Below, piece after piece: positions 42,669 to 51,197 of a stretch of DNA of 64,000 bases. The notes beneath the pieces are model-generated. The model was not told the DNA's origin and searched no databases. It saw only the letters and a list, made by a program, of their open reading frames with translations. The position numbers were made by a program, and so were the translations under genes. The first letter of the stretch is position 1. Each line of letters starts with the position of its first letter. The stretch comes from an uncultured Oscillospiraceae bacterium (GTDB lineage: Bacteria > Bacillota > Clostridia > Oscillospirales > Oscillospiraceae): NCBI GenBank assembly GCA_934589065.1, contig CAKTNN010000002.1, positions 1 through 64,000 on the forward strand, given 5' to 3'.

Positions 42669-43220
42669 TTATCCATTATATGCTTCCGGTTTCAGAACAC
42701 CGATGTAGGGCAGGTTGCGATAGTGCTCGTTAAAGTCCAAGCCATAGCCCACCACAAATTCATTGGGAACGGTATAACCGATATAGTCCGGCTTCAAGGT
42801 GATGCCAGGCTTTCTCCGTTCCGGCTTATCCAGGAAGGTACAGATTTTCAGGGAGGCAGGCTCCTTGCTCAGCAGATGCCGGTAGGTAAAATCCAGAGAA
42901 TTTCCGGTATCGTAGATGTCCTCCAAAATCAGCACATGGCGGCCCTTGATATCCGTAGAGATATCCCGCCTGACCTCCATTTTTCCGGTGGACGTCGTTC
43001 CTGCATAGGAGGAAATCCACATAAAATCCATCTGGCAGTGGGTTCCAATTTTGCGGATCATATCGGCGTAGAACACTACAACGCCTTTCAGGACACCGAC
43101 AATAACAGGGTCTTTCCCCTGGTAGTCTCTGGTGATTACCTCCCCAAGCTCCTCAATTCTCCGCTGAATTTCCTCCTCCGTGATGAGAATTTTCAGAATA
43201 TCATTCTCCATATTCTCCAT
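42669..43220 (-). CDS. hpt: Hypoxanthine phosphoribosyltransferase
   Basis: A 183-residue purine salvage enzyme making IMP/GMP from hypoxanthine or guanine and PRPP. The PRPP loop is LEDIYDTGNSL, with VLKGVVVFYADM and the YVGFNIPDEF-like segment YTVPNEFVVGYG. The start at 43220 has AGGGAGG at 8 bases; a second ATG three codons later is possible. It overlaps the tilS end by 20 bases, the conserved tilS-hpt-ftsH order. Confidence 0.94.
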   Translation of the reverse strand: MENMENDILKILITEEEIQRRIEELGEVITRDYQGKDPVIVGVLKGVVVFYADMIRKIGTHCQMDFMWISSYAGTTSTGKMEVRRDISTDIKGRHVLILEDIYDTGNSLDFTYRHLLSKEPASLKICTFLDKPERRKPGITLKPDYIGYTVPNEFVVGYGLDFNEHYRNLPYIGVLKPEAYNG

Positions 43221-44499
43221 GTTCTTTTCCTCCCTTATCTTTTCTATCGTCAAAGCGGATGGTGACCGCAGGCAATTGCAATGCCTGACGTCTCTGATCC
43301 GCGCCGATTCCGAAAACACCAATTACTCCCCCGTCATCCACCACTACCGGAATACGGCATCTGGATGGGGCAGGAATCTTCCGGTCGATAAACAGCTTTT
43401 TCAGGCTCTTTGTGCCGCCGGGTAAACGAATTTCATCCCCAGGCTGCCTTGCCCGCAGGATAAGCTGCCCCTGAGGGTGCACCGTAAACGCAGCACCGGA
43501 CTGCTCCAGAGAATCTGCTTTCTCCACCGTGACCCACAGGCCCAGTTCCTTCAGGTAGGTTTCTTCCCCCATAACATAGCAGCCCAAGGGCTCCTGAGAA
43601 TCCAGGCGTACCAGACGGTCATACTCTCTGGCGATCATAACCCCTCCCGGGAAATTCATAGATGCCGAGGGATTCCAGTGGAATACCAGATCTTCTGCCT
43701 GTAAAATATGGCTCTCCTCCGGCTCCCGAACGCCGTTCTCTTTTAAAAAATTTTCTAAATATCTGCGCCGCAATGCCGGATGCATCTGCCGCAAACCGGA
43801 TACTCCGGGCATAGGCCCAGAGACGCATTGAGACAAATATGCCTCGTCCTGTCTGAGATTCAGGGCCATGGCAGAGAGATTCTCCCCAATTCTGGGGTTC
43901 TCTTCATACAGCAGTGGCATTACCCCATGGCGAATTCGGTTGCGAAGGAAGGCATCCTCCCCATTGGAGCTATCCTCAATGTGGTCAAGAGCAAATTCCT
44001 GTAAAAATCCCTCCACCTCACGCCGGGTGACGATAAGCATGGGACGAATCACGTTTCCGCTGACAGGGGCGATGGCTCCCAGGCCCTTGAGCCCGGTGCC
44101 ACGGAGGAGCCGCAGGAGCACCGTTTCTGCATTGTCATCTGCCGTGTGGGCAGTGGCAACCTTTCCGGGAAGGGAGCGTAAAAAGCGGTAGCGGGCTTCT
44201 CTTGCTGCCGCCTCCAGCCCCTTTTCTCCGGCAATTACCTTTTCCTCCCCCAAGTGCAGGGGAATTCCATAGCGGGCACAGAAGTCCGCCACAAACCGGG
44301 CATCCCGGTTGGATTCCTCCCCCCGGAGATGGTGATTAAAGTGGGCAGCCTCTAATGTGATGTCCCACTCCTCCCGGAGAAGGTAGAGGGCAAACAGCAG
44401 TGCAATGGAATCCGCACCACCGGATACCGCCGCAATCACCCGGTCTCCCGGCTGAACGAGGCTATACTCCCGGACAAAGGCGCGCAGTTTACTCAGCAT
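43201..44499 (-). CDS. tilS: tRNA(Ile)-lysidine synthetase
   Basis: A 432-residue enzyme that converts C34 of tRNA-Ile(CAU) to lysidine so that it reads AUA. The PP-loop is AAVSGGADSIAL near residue 23, followed by HFNHHLRGEES and ATAHTADDNAET; C-terminal TilS domains have RQPGDEIRLPGG and KKLFIDRKIP. The ATG at 44499 lies inside the end of dnaB, with GGGAG upstream; the longer frame is less likely. Followed by hpt. Confidence 0.94.
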   Translation of the reverse strand: MLSKLRAFVREYSLVQPGDRVIAAVSGGADSIALLFALYLLREEWDITLEAAHFNHHLRGEESNRDARFVADFCARYGIPLHLGEEKVIAGEKGLEAAAREARYRFLRSLPGKVATAHTADDNAETVLLRLLRGTGLKGLGAIAPVSGNVIRPMLIVTRREVEGFLQEFALDHIEDSSNGEDAFLRNRIRHGVMPLLYEENPRIGENLSAMALNLRQDEAYLSQCVSGPMPGVSGLRQMHPALRRRYLENFLKENGVREPEESHILQAEDLVFHWNPSASMNFPGGVMIAREYDRLVRLDSQEPLGCYVMGEETYLKELGLWVTVEKADSLEQSGAAFTVHPQGQLILRARQPGDEIRLPGGTKSLKKLFIDRKIPAPSRCRIPVVVDDGGVIGVFGIGADQRRQALQLPAVTIRFDDRKDKGGKEHGEYGE

Positions 44500-45826
44500 G
44501 CTTCCACTCCCGGTCTGCAAAAACCTGATACTGCCCGATCCATTGCAGCTTTACCGCGCCGGTCTCTCCGTGACGGTTTTTTGCCACAATGCATTCGGCA
44601 ACGCCCTTATCCTCTGTGTTTTCATTATAGTATTCGTCCCGGTACAGGAACATAACCGAGTCCGCGTCCTGCTCGATGGCGCCGGATTCCCGAAGGTCAG
44701 ACAAGATGGGACGCTTGTCGGTACGGCTCTCCACTGCACGGGAAAGCTGGCTCAGGCAGACCACAGGAACATTCAGTTCCTTTGCCATGATTTTCAGGGA
44801 GCGGGAAATTTCACCCACCACAACCACACGGTTTTCGTTGTTTTTACCGTAACCGGAACCCTGCATCAGCTGCAGGTAATCGATGATGATCAGCCCCAGG
44901 TTATCCAGGCGGCGGCACTTGGCGCTGATATCCGCCACGGTAACGGAAGGGTTATCGTCAATTCGGATGTCCGTCTGGCTCAGAGTAGAACCAGCCATAC
45001 AGATTTTTGTCCATTCTTCATCCGTCAGCTTGCCGGTGGTCAGCTTTTGGAGCTCTACAAAGCTTTCGTTTGCCAGCAGACGCATGGCAAGCTGCTCCCG
45101 GGACATTTCCAAATTGAAAATCGCCACGGTCTTTTTGTATTTTTTGGCAACGTTCACCCCAATATTCAGGGCAAAGGCAGATTTACCCATGGCGGGACGG
45201 GCTGCAATCAGCAGCAGGTCAGACTTATTCAGACCGTTGATTTTGGTATCCAAATCCCGCAGGCCTGTAGATAGACCCGGAATCAAAGAATCGGACATTG
45301 CCAGTTCATTCAGCCGGTCGAAAACCCGGTGCATGGTAGTTCCGATATGCTCCAGGCTGTCTCCCCGTTCCCCCTTACGGATGGCATAGATTTTCTTTTC
45401 CGCAGACTCCAGGATATCCCCGGCGGTTCCCATCTGGTCGAACACCATATCGGAGATTTCCCCCGCAGCCTGACCCAGGCCCCGGAGCATGGATTTCTCC
45501 TGAACGATATTGGCATAGCGCACCACATTGGCAGCCGTTGGCGTGATCTCCATAAGCTGCATGATATAGTCTCTGGAATTATCGTGATAATAGCCCAGCT
45601 CTTTCAGTTTATCCAGCACCGTTACCGGGTCGATGGTCTGGGAGAAATTGAACATGGTATACACCGCTTCGTAAATCTCCCGATTCTGCTGCAGATAAAA
45701 GTCCTCCGGCTTCAGAATCCCGATGACATCGGACACGCACTGACTATCGATGAGGATAGAGCCCAATACGGCCTGCTCTGCCTCCAGTGACTGGGGCTGC
45801 TGGCGGGCAATCAACTCTTCATCCAT
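44489..45826 (-). CDS. dnaB: Replicative DNA helicase DnaB
   Basis: A 445-residue hexameric replicative helicase. N-terminal domain with AEQAVLGSILID, linker, then the RecA-like core with Walker A AARPAMGKSAFAL, ...LGLIIIDYLQLM (Walker B) and the C-terminal arginine-finger region. Length is typical; no intein. Start with AAGGAG. It lies between rplI and tilS, overlapping tilS by 11 bases. Confidence 0.97.
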   Translation of the reverse strand: MDEELIARQQPQSLEAEQAVLGSILIDSQCVSDVIGILKPEDFYLQQNREIYEAVYTMFNFSQTIDPVTVLDKLKELGYYHDNSRDYIMQLMEITPTAANVVRYANIVQEKSMLRGLGQAAGEISDMVFDQMGTAGDILESAEKKIYAIRKGERGDSLEHIGTTMHRVFDRLNELAMSDSLIPGLSTGLRDLDTKINGLNKSDLLLIAARPAMGKSAFALNIGVNVAKKYKKTVAIFNLEMSREQLAMRLLANESFVELQKLTTGKLTDEEWTKICMAGSTLSQTDIRIDDNPSVTVADISAKCRRLDNLGLIIIDYLQLMQGSGYGKNNENRVVVVGEISRSLKIMAKELNVPVVCLSQLSRAVESRTDKRPILSDLRESGAIEQDADSVMFLYRDEYYNENTEDKGVAECIVAKNRHGETGAVKLQWIGQYQVFADREWKHAE

Positions 45827-45849
45827 GGAGACGCTCCTTCTGGCTTTTC

Positions 45850-46296
45850 TTAGCCTTCCTCAATTTTTACGGTCAGGGGTGCGGTAATCTCGTAGCCCAG
45901 CTTACAGGTAACGGTGTAAGTACCCACATTCTTAATGGGGTCGGAAATGGCAATTTTCCGCTTATCCAGCGTGATTCCGGTTTTTGCCTTCAGCGCATCG
46001 GCAATCTCCTGGTTGGTAATGGAGCCGAACAGCCGCCCGTTTCCGCCGCCCTTGGCAGTGACAGTAACGGTCAGCTCCCGCAGAGCCTTGGCGGTTTCCA
46101 TTGCCTCGGCCTTTTCCTTGGCAATCCGCTCCTGGGTGGCCTTATCGTTCATGCGCATGGTGTTCACTGCATCGGCAGTGGCCTCAATGGCAATTTTTCT
46201 GGGCAGCATATAGTTCCGGGCATAGCCGTCGGAAACCTCCAGCATCTGGCCCTTCTTGCCTTTTCCCTTAACATCCTGCAACAAAATAACTTTCAT
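45850..46296 (-). CDS. rplI: 50S ribosomal protein L9
   Basis: A 148-residue L9 protein: N-terminal [16 protein letters not shown] and [13 protein letters not shown], a long helix, and a C-terminal domain ([16 protein letters not shown]). The ATG at 46296 follows AAGGAGAAG; the upstream extension overlaps the gdpP end. Conserved between gdpP and dnaB. Confidence 0.97.
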   Translation of the reverse strand: MKVILLQDVKGKGKKGQMLEVSDGYARNYMLPRKIAIEATADAVNTMRMNDKATQERIAKEKAEAMETAKALRELTVTVTAKGGGNGRLFGSITNQEIADALKAKTGITLDKRKIAISDPIKNVGTYTVTCKLGYEITAPLTVKIEEG

Positions 46297-46309
46297 TTTA
46301 TTCTTCTCC

Positions 46310-48277
46310 TTATTCTTCATAGAAAGCGTCGATAGACGCGATCAGTTTATCCAGTGCTTCCTTTACATCCACATTCTTCATTTGTGCACCTGCCGTAGCT
46401 GCATTGCCGCCGCCGCCCAGGGGCTCCAAAATCACCTGCACATTGGCGCTGCCAATACTTCTGGCAGAGATGATGGTCTGCCCTTCGTCCGGATAGAGGA
46501 CAAAGGATGCCGTAATGCCGGAAATATTCAGCAGCTCGTCTGCCGCCTGGGCAGCGAGAATCCGATTGGTGGGCCGATCCAGGGCAGCAATTGCCAACTC
46601 ATCCCGATATAGCTTTGCGGATTTGATGATCTGGTATTTTTCCAGGGTATCGTGGAAATCATTTTGGAGCAGCAGCTTCACCTCTGTGGTATCGGCTCCC
46701 ATCCGCCGCAGCACCGCTGCCGCCTCAAAGGTGCGCTCCCCCGTGCGGACATTAAAGAACTTGGTATCCAGGCAAATACCCGCAAGCAGGCTCTTTGCCT
46801 CAATGGGCAGAACATCCCGGCTCTCGGTTGCGTAGGTAACCAGTTCCGTAACCAGCTCGGAAGCGGAGGAAGCATACGTTTCGTGGAGGTTCACCACCAC
46901 GGGATTGATATAGTCCGCTGCCCTGCGGTGGTGATCCACCACACAGACCTTGGAGATGGATTCCAGCAGCGGCTTAAATTCCACCTGATCCGGACGGTTG
47001 GTATCCACCACAATCAGGATGCTGCGGTTATCGCACATCAAAAGGGCGTCCTGACCGGAAATGAACACATCCCGGTATTCCGGCACCTGCTGCAGTTCAT
47101 CCAGCAGCCGCCCTGCGGCGTTGTTCTCCAAATCAATGATAATGCTGGCCTTTTTCCCCTTCTTGCGGCACAGGCAATTAATGCCCACGGCAGCGCCTAG
47201 GGAATCCAGGTCTGCATTCTTGTGGCCCATAATAAACACATGGTCACTCTGGGCAATGAGCTCCATCAGGGAATTGGCTGTCACACGGGAACGGACCTTG
47301 CTGCGGTAATCCGTCTCCTTGCTGCGCCCGCCGTAAAAATCGAAGTTAAAGCGGTCTTTGATGACTGCCTGGTCACCACCCCGGCTCAGGGCCATTTCAA
47401 TGCCCAGGGCTGCAAAATTATAACCCTCTTCAAAATCCGTACCGTCTACGCCCAGACCGATGGAAATAGAAGCTGCCAGGCCGGAAGGGCTGACAACCTT
47501 GTGGATATCCTCCAGCAAGGAAAACTTATCAGCCTTGGCTTTTTCCAAATCCCGCCGTTCAAAAATGAACAGGAAGCGATTCCGTTCCAGCCGGCGGAGC
47601 AGACCATGGTAGTCTTCCGTCCACTGGGCGATGGCATCATTGAGCTTGGCATGAAGATTGGAAATGGCGCCCTCCGTCAGATTTTGGGTCATTTCCTCAT
47701 AGTTGTCAATCAGGATAATGGCAATCACAGGACGGGAGCGAATGTATTCATCCCGCACCTGATAGAGCTCCGTCAGGTCGCTGAAATACAGCACCCCCAG
47801 CCGGTCGCCTGGACTGCGGAGAAGCGTGCCGTAAAGGCGATAGCGGCGTCCCCCCAAAAGGACATCCTGGGGTGCCTCATTTTTTCCGGCAGCCAAAAAC
47901 TCCAGATTTGCTCCTGGCATTATATCCGTGATTTTCTCATCCACCACATTTTTCAGAGAACTGCTCAACTCCGCAAAGCGATAGTTCTCCCAAACGATGC
48001 TGCCGTCCTCCATCCGAACCATCACCGCAGGAAGCGGGCCATCTCCTTTGGACGAGCTCTCCAATGTATCGGGCTCCGACTGAATGTACTGCCGCAAAAG
48101 ACGGCGGCGGTGCTGCCGGTCGATCAAATAATAGCCAAAGGTTAAAAGGGCAACCAGCGTCTCCCCCGCCCCCAGCCAATAGTGCCCGGCAAGGAATGCC
48201 AATGCGCAGAAGCTGAACAGGATCAGGAAAAAGATACCTTTCCCGGGTCTGACCAATCGATCCAGTTTTTTGTCCAT
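46310..48277 (-). CDS. gdpP: Cyclic-di-AMP phosphodiesterase GdpP
   Basis: A 655-residue membrane phosphodiesterase that degrades c-di-AMP. Two N-terminal transmembrane helices (about residues 14-50), a small PAS domain, a degenerate GGDEF-like domain (residues about 165-300; no GGDEF motif) and the DHH/DHHA1 module with [12 protein letters not shown] and [11 protein letters not shown] (the metal-binding DHH), then [12 protein letters not shown]. The start has GAGGAGGG. First gene of the six-gene run; promoter at 48322-48350. Confidence 0.94.
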   Translation of the reverse strand: MDKKLDRLVRPGKGIFFLILFSFCALAFLAGHYWLGAGETLVALLTFGYYLIDRQHRRRLLRQYIQSEPDTLESSSKGDGPLPAVMVRMEDGSIVWENYRFAELSSSLKNVVDEKITDIMPGANLEFLAAGKNEAPQDVLLGGRRYRLYGTLLRSPGDRLGVLYFSDLTELYQVRDEYIRSRPVIAIILIDNYEEMTQNLTEGAISNLHAKLNDAIAQWTEDYHGLLRRLERNRFLFIFERRDLEKAKADKFSLLEDIHKVVSPSGLAASISIGLGVDGTDFEEGYNFAALGIEMALSRGGDQAVIKDRFNFDFYGGRSKETDYRSKVRSRVTANSLMELIAQSDHVFIMGHKNADLDSLGAAVGINCLCRKKGKKASIIIDLENNAAGRLLDELQQVPEYRDVFISGQDALLMCDNRSILIVVDTNRPDQVEFKPLLESISKVCVVDHHRRAADYINPVVVNLHETYASSASELVTELVTYATESRDVLPIEAKSLLAGICLDTKFFNVRTGERTFEAAAVLRRMGADTTEVKLLLQNDFHDTLEKYQIIKSAKLYRDELAIAALDRPTNRILAAQAADELLNISGITASFVLYPDEGQTIISARSIGSANVQVILEPLGGGGNAATAGAQMKNVDVKEALDKLIASIDAFYEE

Positions 48278-48321
48278 ATTGGCCCTCCTCACTTTTTCGC
48301 AAAGTATAAACAATCTATCTT

Positions 48322-48350
48322 ATTATAGCAAAGGAATCCGCTTCCTGCAA
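48322..48350 (-). promoter_or_regulatory. Promoter of the gdpP operon
   Basis: Minus-strand TTGCAG, 17 bases, TATAAT, about 45 bases before the gdpP ATG. Confidence 0.65.
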
Positions 48351-48474
48351 CTATTTTCTTCCGTACACCGCCCGTACACCGGCTTTGACGCTTTGTCAGA
48401 ATACACAGTTTCTCCCCTCCAAGGGAAGCGCTTTCCTGCACAGTGCCGAAAATGCACGCAGCGGAGATTTTCTA

Positions 48475-48503
48475 TTGACAAATCCGGTATTGTTCGCTAT
48501 AAT
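48475..48503 (+). promoter_or_regulatory. Consensus promoter of the D-lactate dehydrogenase gene
   Basis: An exact TTGACA, 17 bases, TATAAT, matching the housekeeping consensus at all twelve positions; about 50 bases to the ATG. Confidence 0.88.
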
Positions 48504-48552
48504 TTTATCGATAGGAAAATATCAATTAAGTTTATCCAGGAGGTTGCTAACT

Positions 48553-49545
48553 ATGAAAGTTGCTTTTTTCGATACCAAGCCTTATGACGTCCCCGGCTTT
48601 GACCACTATGCCGCGGAATCCGGCCTGGTAATCAAATATTTTGAAACCAGACTCAACGAGGACACCGCTTCCCTGGCTGCCGGTTTTGATGCCGTATGTG
48701 TCTTTGTAAATGATACCGTCTCCGCACCTGTGGTGGAAACGCTGTGCCGCCTGGGGGTCAAGGTTTTGGTTCTGCGGTGCGCAGGCTTTAATAACGTGGA
48801 TATCAAGGCATGCCAGGGCAAGCTCCCCGTCTTCCGGGTTCCGGCTTACTCCCCCTACGCCGTGGCAGAGCACGCAATGGCGCTGCTGCTGACCATCAAC
48901 CGTCGGACACATAAGGCCTATATCCGCACCCGGGACTTTAACTTCAGTCTTCAGGGACTGGCGGGCTTTGATCTTCACGGAAAGACTGTGGGTATCATCG
49001 GCACGGGCAAAATCGGTCGTGTATTTGCCGATATCTGCAAGGGCTTCGGCATGAACATTCTGGCCTACGACAAGTATCCCAATCCCAATAGCGGCCTAAA
49101 CTATGTGGAACTGCCTGAACTTTTTGAACAATCCGATATTATTTCTCTCCACTGCCCCCTGACAGAGGATACCCGCCATATCATCAACACCGCTTCCATC
49201 GCCAAAATGAAAAAAGGCGTAACCATCCTCAATACCAGCCGGGGCGGCCTCATCGATACGGAAGCGTTGATTAACGGGATTAAGGACAAGCAGATCGGCG
49301 CTGCCTGCCTGGACGTATACGAAGAAGAAGGCGACTTCTTCTATGAAGACTTCTCCGGTCACATCGTTCAGGATGACAAGCTGGTGCGGCTGATTGCCAT
49401 GCCCAATGTAATCGTCACCTCTCACCAGGCCTTCCTGACCCAGGAGGCTCTGGACAGCATCGCCTCCACCACGGTGGACAATCTGGTAAAATTCTTTGCC
49501 GGTACGCCCAACGAAACCACTGAGGTACGTTACACCGCCCAGTAA
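48553..49545 (+). CDS. ldhA: D-lactate dehydrogenase (D-2-hydroxyacid dehydrogenase)
   Basis: A 330-residue NAD-dependent D-isomer 2-hydroxyacid dehydrogenase that reduces pyruvate to D-lactate. The Rossmann motif is GIIGTGKIGRVF, with catalytic Arg in CAGFNN/NTSRGGLIDT, Glu in DVYEEEGDFFYED and His in TSHQAFLT. The FYED segment after the Glu is typical of fermentative D-LDH. The start has CAGGAGG; the in-frame extension upstream crosses the promoter. Followed by a strong terminator. Confidence 0.93.
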   Translation: MKVAFFDTKPYDVPGFDHYAAESGLVIKYFETRLNEDTASLAAGFDAVCVFVNDTVSAPVVETLCRLGVKVLVLRCAGFNNVDIKACQGKLPVFRVPAYSPYAVAEHAMALLLTINRRTHKAYIRTRDFNFSLQGLAGFDLHGKTVGIIGTGKIGRVFADICKGFGMNILAYDKYPNPNSGLNYVELPELFEQSDIISLHCPLTEDTRHIINTASIAKMKKGVTILNTSRGGLIDTEALINGIKDKQIGAACLDVYEEEGDFFYEDFSGHIVQDDKLVRLIAMPNVIVTSHQAFLTQEALDSIASTTVDNLVKFFAGTPNETTEVRYTAQ

Positions 49546-49657
49546 GAAGCAAAAGCAATATTTTCTCTTTCGACAGGATCCCCTTGCAAGTTTTCCCTAT
49601 TTTTCAGTATTCTGTTTTTTGGCAGATTATTTCCCCAGGCACTGCGACTTTTCTGCC

Positions 49658-49694
49658 AAAACGCCGTCCCGGCTCTCCCCCGGGACGGCGTTTT
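49658..49694 (+). terminator. Terminator of ldhA
   Basis: AAAACGCCGTCCCGG (49658-49672) with CCGGGACGGCGTTTT (49680-49694) followed by CTTTTTT. Confidence 0.92.
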
Positions 49695-49713
49695 CTTTTT
49701 TGAAAATTCCCTC

Positions 49714-49765
49714 TTGACAAATACTGACCCATGCGCTATGATATGTGCAGTTAGCATGTGCTAAC
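49714..49765 (+). promoter_or_regulatory. Promoter and palindromic operator of the flavodoxin operon
   Basis: TTGACA (49714-49719), 17 bases, TATGAT (49737-49742), followed immediately by the inverted repeat GTTAGCAtgTGCTAAC (49750-49765), which covers the predicted transcription start. The position implies a repressor. The TTAG...CTAA pattern resembles operators of DtxR/IdeR-type metal repressors, but this is inference. Confidence 0.78.
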
Positions 49766-49790
49766 CAATAATGCTCAGGAGGTTGCGGAA

Positions 49791-49910
49791 ATGCATAACA
49801 TCCCCCTTACCCTTTCAATATTGACCATCTTCCTGATTCTGTTTGCAGCGATCCAGCTCCGTCATCTTCTGAGAGCACACATCTTCCGCAGGAGGGCGCC
49901 CCATGTCTGA
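49791..49910 (+). CDS. 39-residue membrane microprotein
   Basis: A 39-residue ORF starting MHNIPLTLSILTIFLILFAA with AGGAGG at good spacing. One transmembrane helix (about residues 5-22) and a strongly basic cytosolic end (RHLLRAHIFRRRAPH). It is the first gene after the operator and overlaps the DUF3793 gene by 8 bases. Family unrecognised; likely a small partner or leader of the downstream proteins. Confidence 0.7.
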   Translation: MHNIPLTLSILTIFLILFAAIQLRHLLRAHIFRRRAPHV

Positions 49911-50439
49911 GGAGCTGATCGTCCGCCACTGTGCCCCTACCCTGGCGGGCCTGAAAACCGGCAGTCTCTTTCTTTGCCCCATAGAAAACAGGTCGGTTTT
50001 TCTGGAAGAAATCCGGGACTTAAACCGATTTCTCGTCCCCAAAGGACTCCGGGCGCTCCCCCTGCGGATCCATGAAGAAAAAGCCTTGATTTATCTCTAT
50101 CGTCCATCGAAGCTGGAAAATGACCTGAGCCAGCCCTCTGCCGCGGAGATCCTCCGCTCCATGGGCTATCCGGAAAACGGACAGCTGTCCAGTCTTGTTC
50201 GGAAGTTTCGCACAGAGGAAGAATTCCCGCACGAGATCGGCCTTTTTCTGGGCTATCCCCCGGAGGACGTACAGGGCTTTCTGGACAACCGTCCCTGCAA
50301 ATGCGTGGGCTGTTGGAAGGTGTACGGCGATGTAGACTCTGCAAGGAAGAAATTCTCGCTGTATAAAAAATGCGCCCGTGTCTACTGTGACCGGCTCGCA
50401 AAAGGAACCGATATGAACCGGCTGATTGTCGCCGGTTGA
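49903..50439 (+). CDS. DUF3793 family protein
   Basis: A 178-residue soluble protein. It begins MSEELIVRHCAPTLAGLKTG, the conserved start of DUF3793, a family of anaerobic Firmicutes often found beside flavodoxin genes. Other features: conserved cysteines (C10, and CKCVGCW near residue 130) and a basic C-terminal region (KKFSLYKKCARVYCDR). Function is unknown; it may bind a metal or flavin partner. Start is ATG at 49903 within the microprotein gene. Confidence 0.82.
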   Translation: MSEELIVRHCAPTLAGLKTGSLFLCPIENRSVFLEEIRDLNRFLVPKGLRALPLRIHEEKALIYLYRPSKLENDLSQPSAAEILRSMGYPENGQLSSLVRKFRTEEEFPHEIGLFLGYPPEDVQGFLDNRPCKCVGCWKVYGDVDSARKKFSLYKKCARVYCDRLAKGTDMNRLIVAG

Positions 50440-50468
50440 TATACCAAACCAAGGAAAGGAATATCACT

Positions 50469-50891
50469 ATGTCTAAGATTGCGATTGTTTATTGGAGCGG
50501 TACCGGCAATACCGAATCCATGGCCTATGCCGTATCCGAGGGTGCCAAGGGTGCCGGAGCGGATACCGCCCTGTTTACCGCCGCCGAGTTTTCCGGCAGC
50601 CAGGTAAATGAATATGATGCCATTGCCTTCGGCTGCCCCGCCATGGGCGCAGAAGAGCTGGAAGAAACTGAATTTGCTCCCCTGTTTCAGGACTGTAAGT
50701 CCTCCCTCTCCGACAAGCGCGTAGCCCTCTTCGGCTCCTACGGCTGGGGTGACGGCGAGTGGATGCGCACCTGGGAAGACGAATGCCGGGATTGCGGCGC
50801 GGTAATTGCCGCTGAGAGCGTTATCTGCCAGGAAGCGCCAGATGAGGATGCCCTGCAAAATTGCCGTGCTTTGGGCGCCGCTCTGGTATAA
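50469..50891 (+). CDS. Flavodoxin
   Basis: A 140-residue short-chain flavodoxin, an FMN electron carrier that replaces ferredoxin when iron is scarce. The FMN phosphate loop is WSGTGNTE (residues 9-16), with GCPAMGAEELEE and GSYGWGDGEWM forming the isoalloxazine site. The ATG at 50469 follows AAAGGAATA. The preceding palindrome and DUF3793 gene suggest an iron-responsive unit. Confidence 0.92.
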   Translation: MSKIAIVYWSGTGNTESMAYAVSEGAKGAGADTALFTAAEFSGSQVNEYDAIAFGCPAMGAEELEETEFAPLFQDCKSSLSDKRVALFGSYGWGDGEWMRTWEDECRDCGAVIAAESVICQEAPDEDALQNCRALGAALV

Positions 50892-50999
50892 AGAAGTCTC
50901 AACGGGAAGAGGCCCGAAATGAACTCCTCCTAATTTTTCACGCTCTTTTTCACGCACGCATTCCTTACAATTTGCCTCTTCCCTTTGAATAAAAAATCA

Positions 51000-51030
51000 G
51001 GTCGACTGCAGCGCTTGTTTGCAGCCGACC
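51000..51030. terminator. Terminator hairpin between flavodoxin and the capsule locus
   Basis: GGTCGACTGCA (51000-51010) pairs with TGCAGCCGACC (51020-51030) with one mismatch. On the minus strand it is followed by TGATTTTTTA, so it probably ends the capsule operon; on the plus strand it may also end the flavodoxin operon. Confidence 0.75.
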
Positions 51031-51070
51031 CTTTGTTATTCTGTGTCTTTTCCGATTGACCGGTCTTAAG

Positions 51071-51184
51071 ATTGCCACACCAGTGACGTCGGTCACTGGT
51101 TCGCAATGACAAAGGGGGGGTGACGTCGGTCACTGGTTCGCAATGACAAAAAGGGGGTGACGTCGGTCACTGGTTCGCAATGAC
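51071..51184. repeat. Three-copy 37-bp palindromic tandem repeat
   Basis: A 27-base unit beginning TGACGTCGGTCACTGGTTCG occurs at 51084-51110, 51121-51147 and 51158-51184, exactly 37 bases apart, with G-rich spacers (AAAGGGGGGG, AAAAAGGGGG). The first copy forms a larger hairpin at 51071-51107 with arms ACCAGTGAC/GTCACTGGT and outer ATTGC/GCAAT, so it resembles a REP-like or small mobile palindromic element. Confidence 0.85.
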
Positions 51185-51197
51185 GAAACGGTGGACA

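Larger units (their letters stand above)
50892..51197. other. Gap of about 300 bases with terminator and repeats
   Basis: No gene is visible. The stretch contains the terminator hairpin at 51000-51030 and the three-copy tandem repeat at 51071-51184 described separately; the first 100 bases show no clear feature. Confidence 0.7.

Noticed and set aside
48475..48553. Rex (NADH-sensing) operator upstream of ldhA
   Set aside because: A TTGT half-site is present near 48490 but the matching half is missing; I could not support a TTGTTAA...TTAACAA site.
51084..51184. Possible CRISPR array at the tandem repeat
   Set aside because: Only three copies, spacers of 10 bases made of A and G tracts, and no cas genes; better explained as a tandem palindromic repeat.
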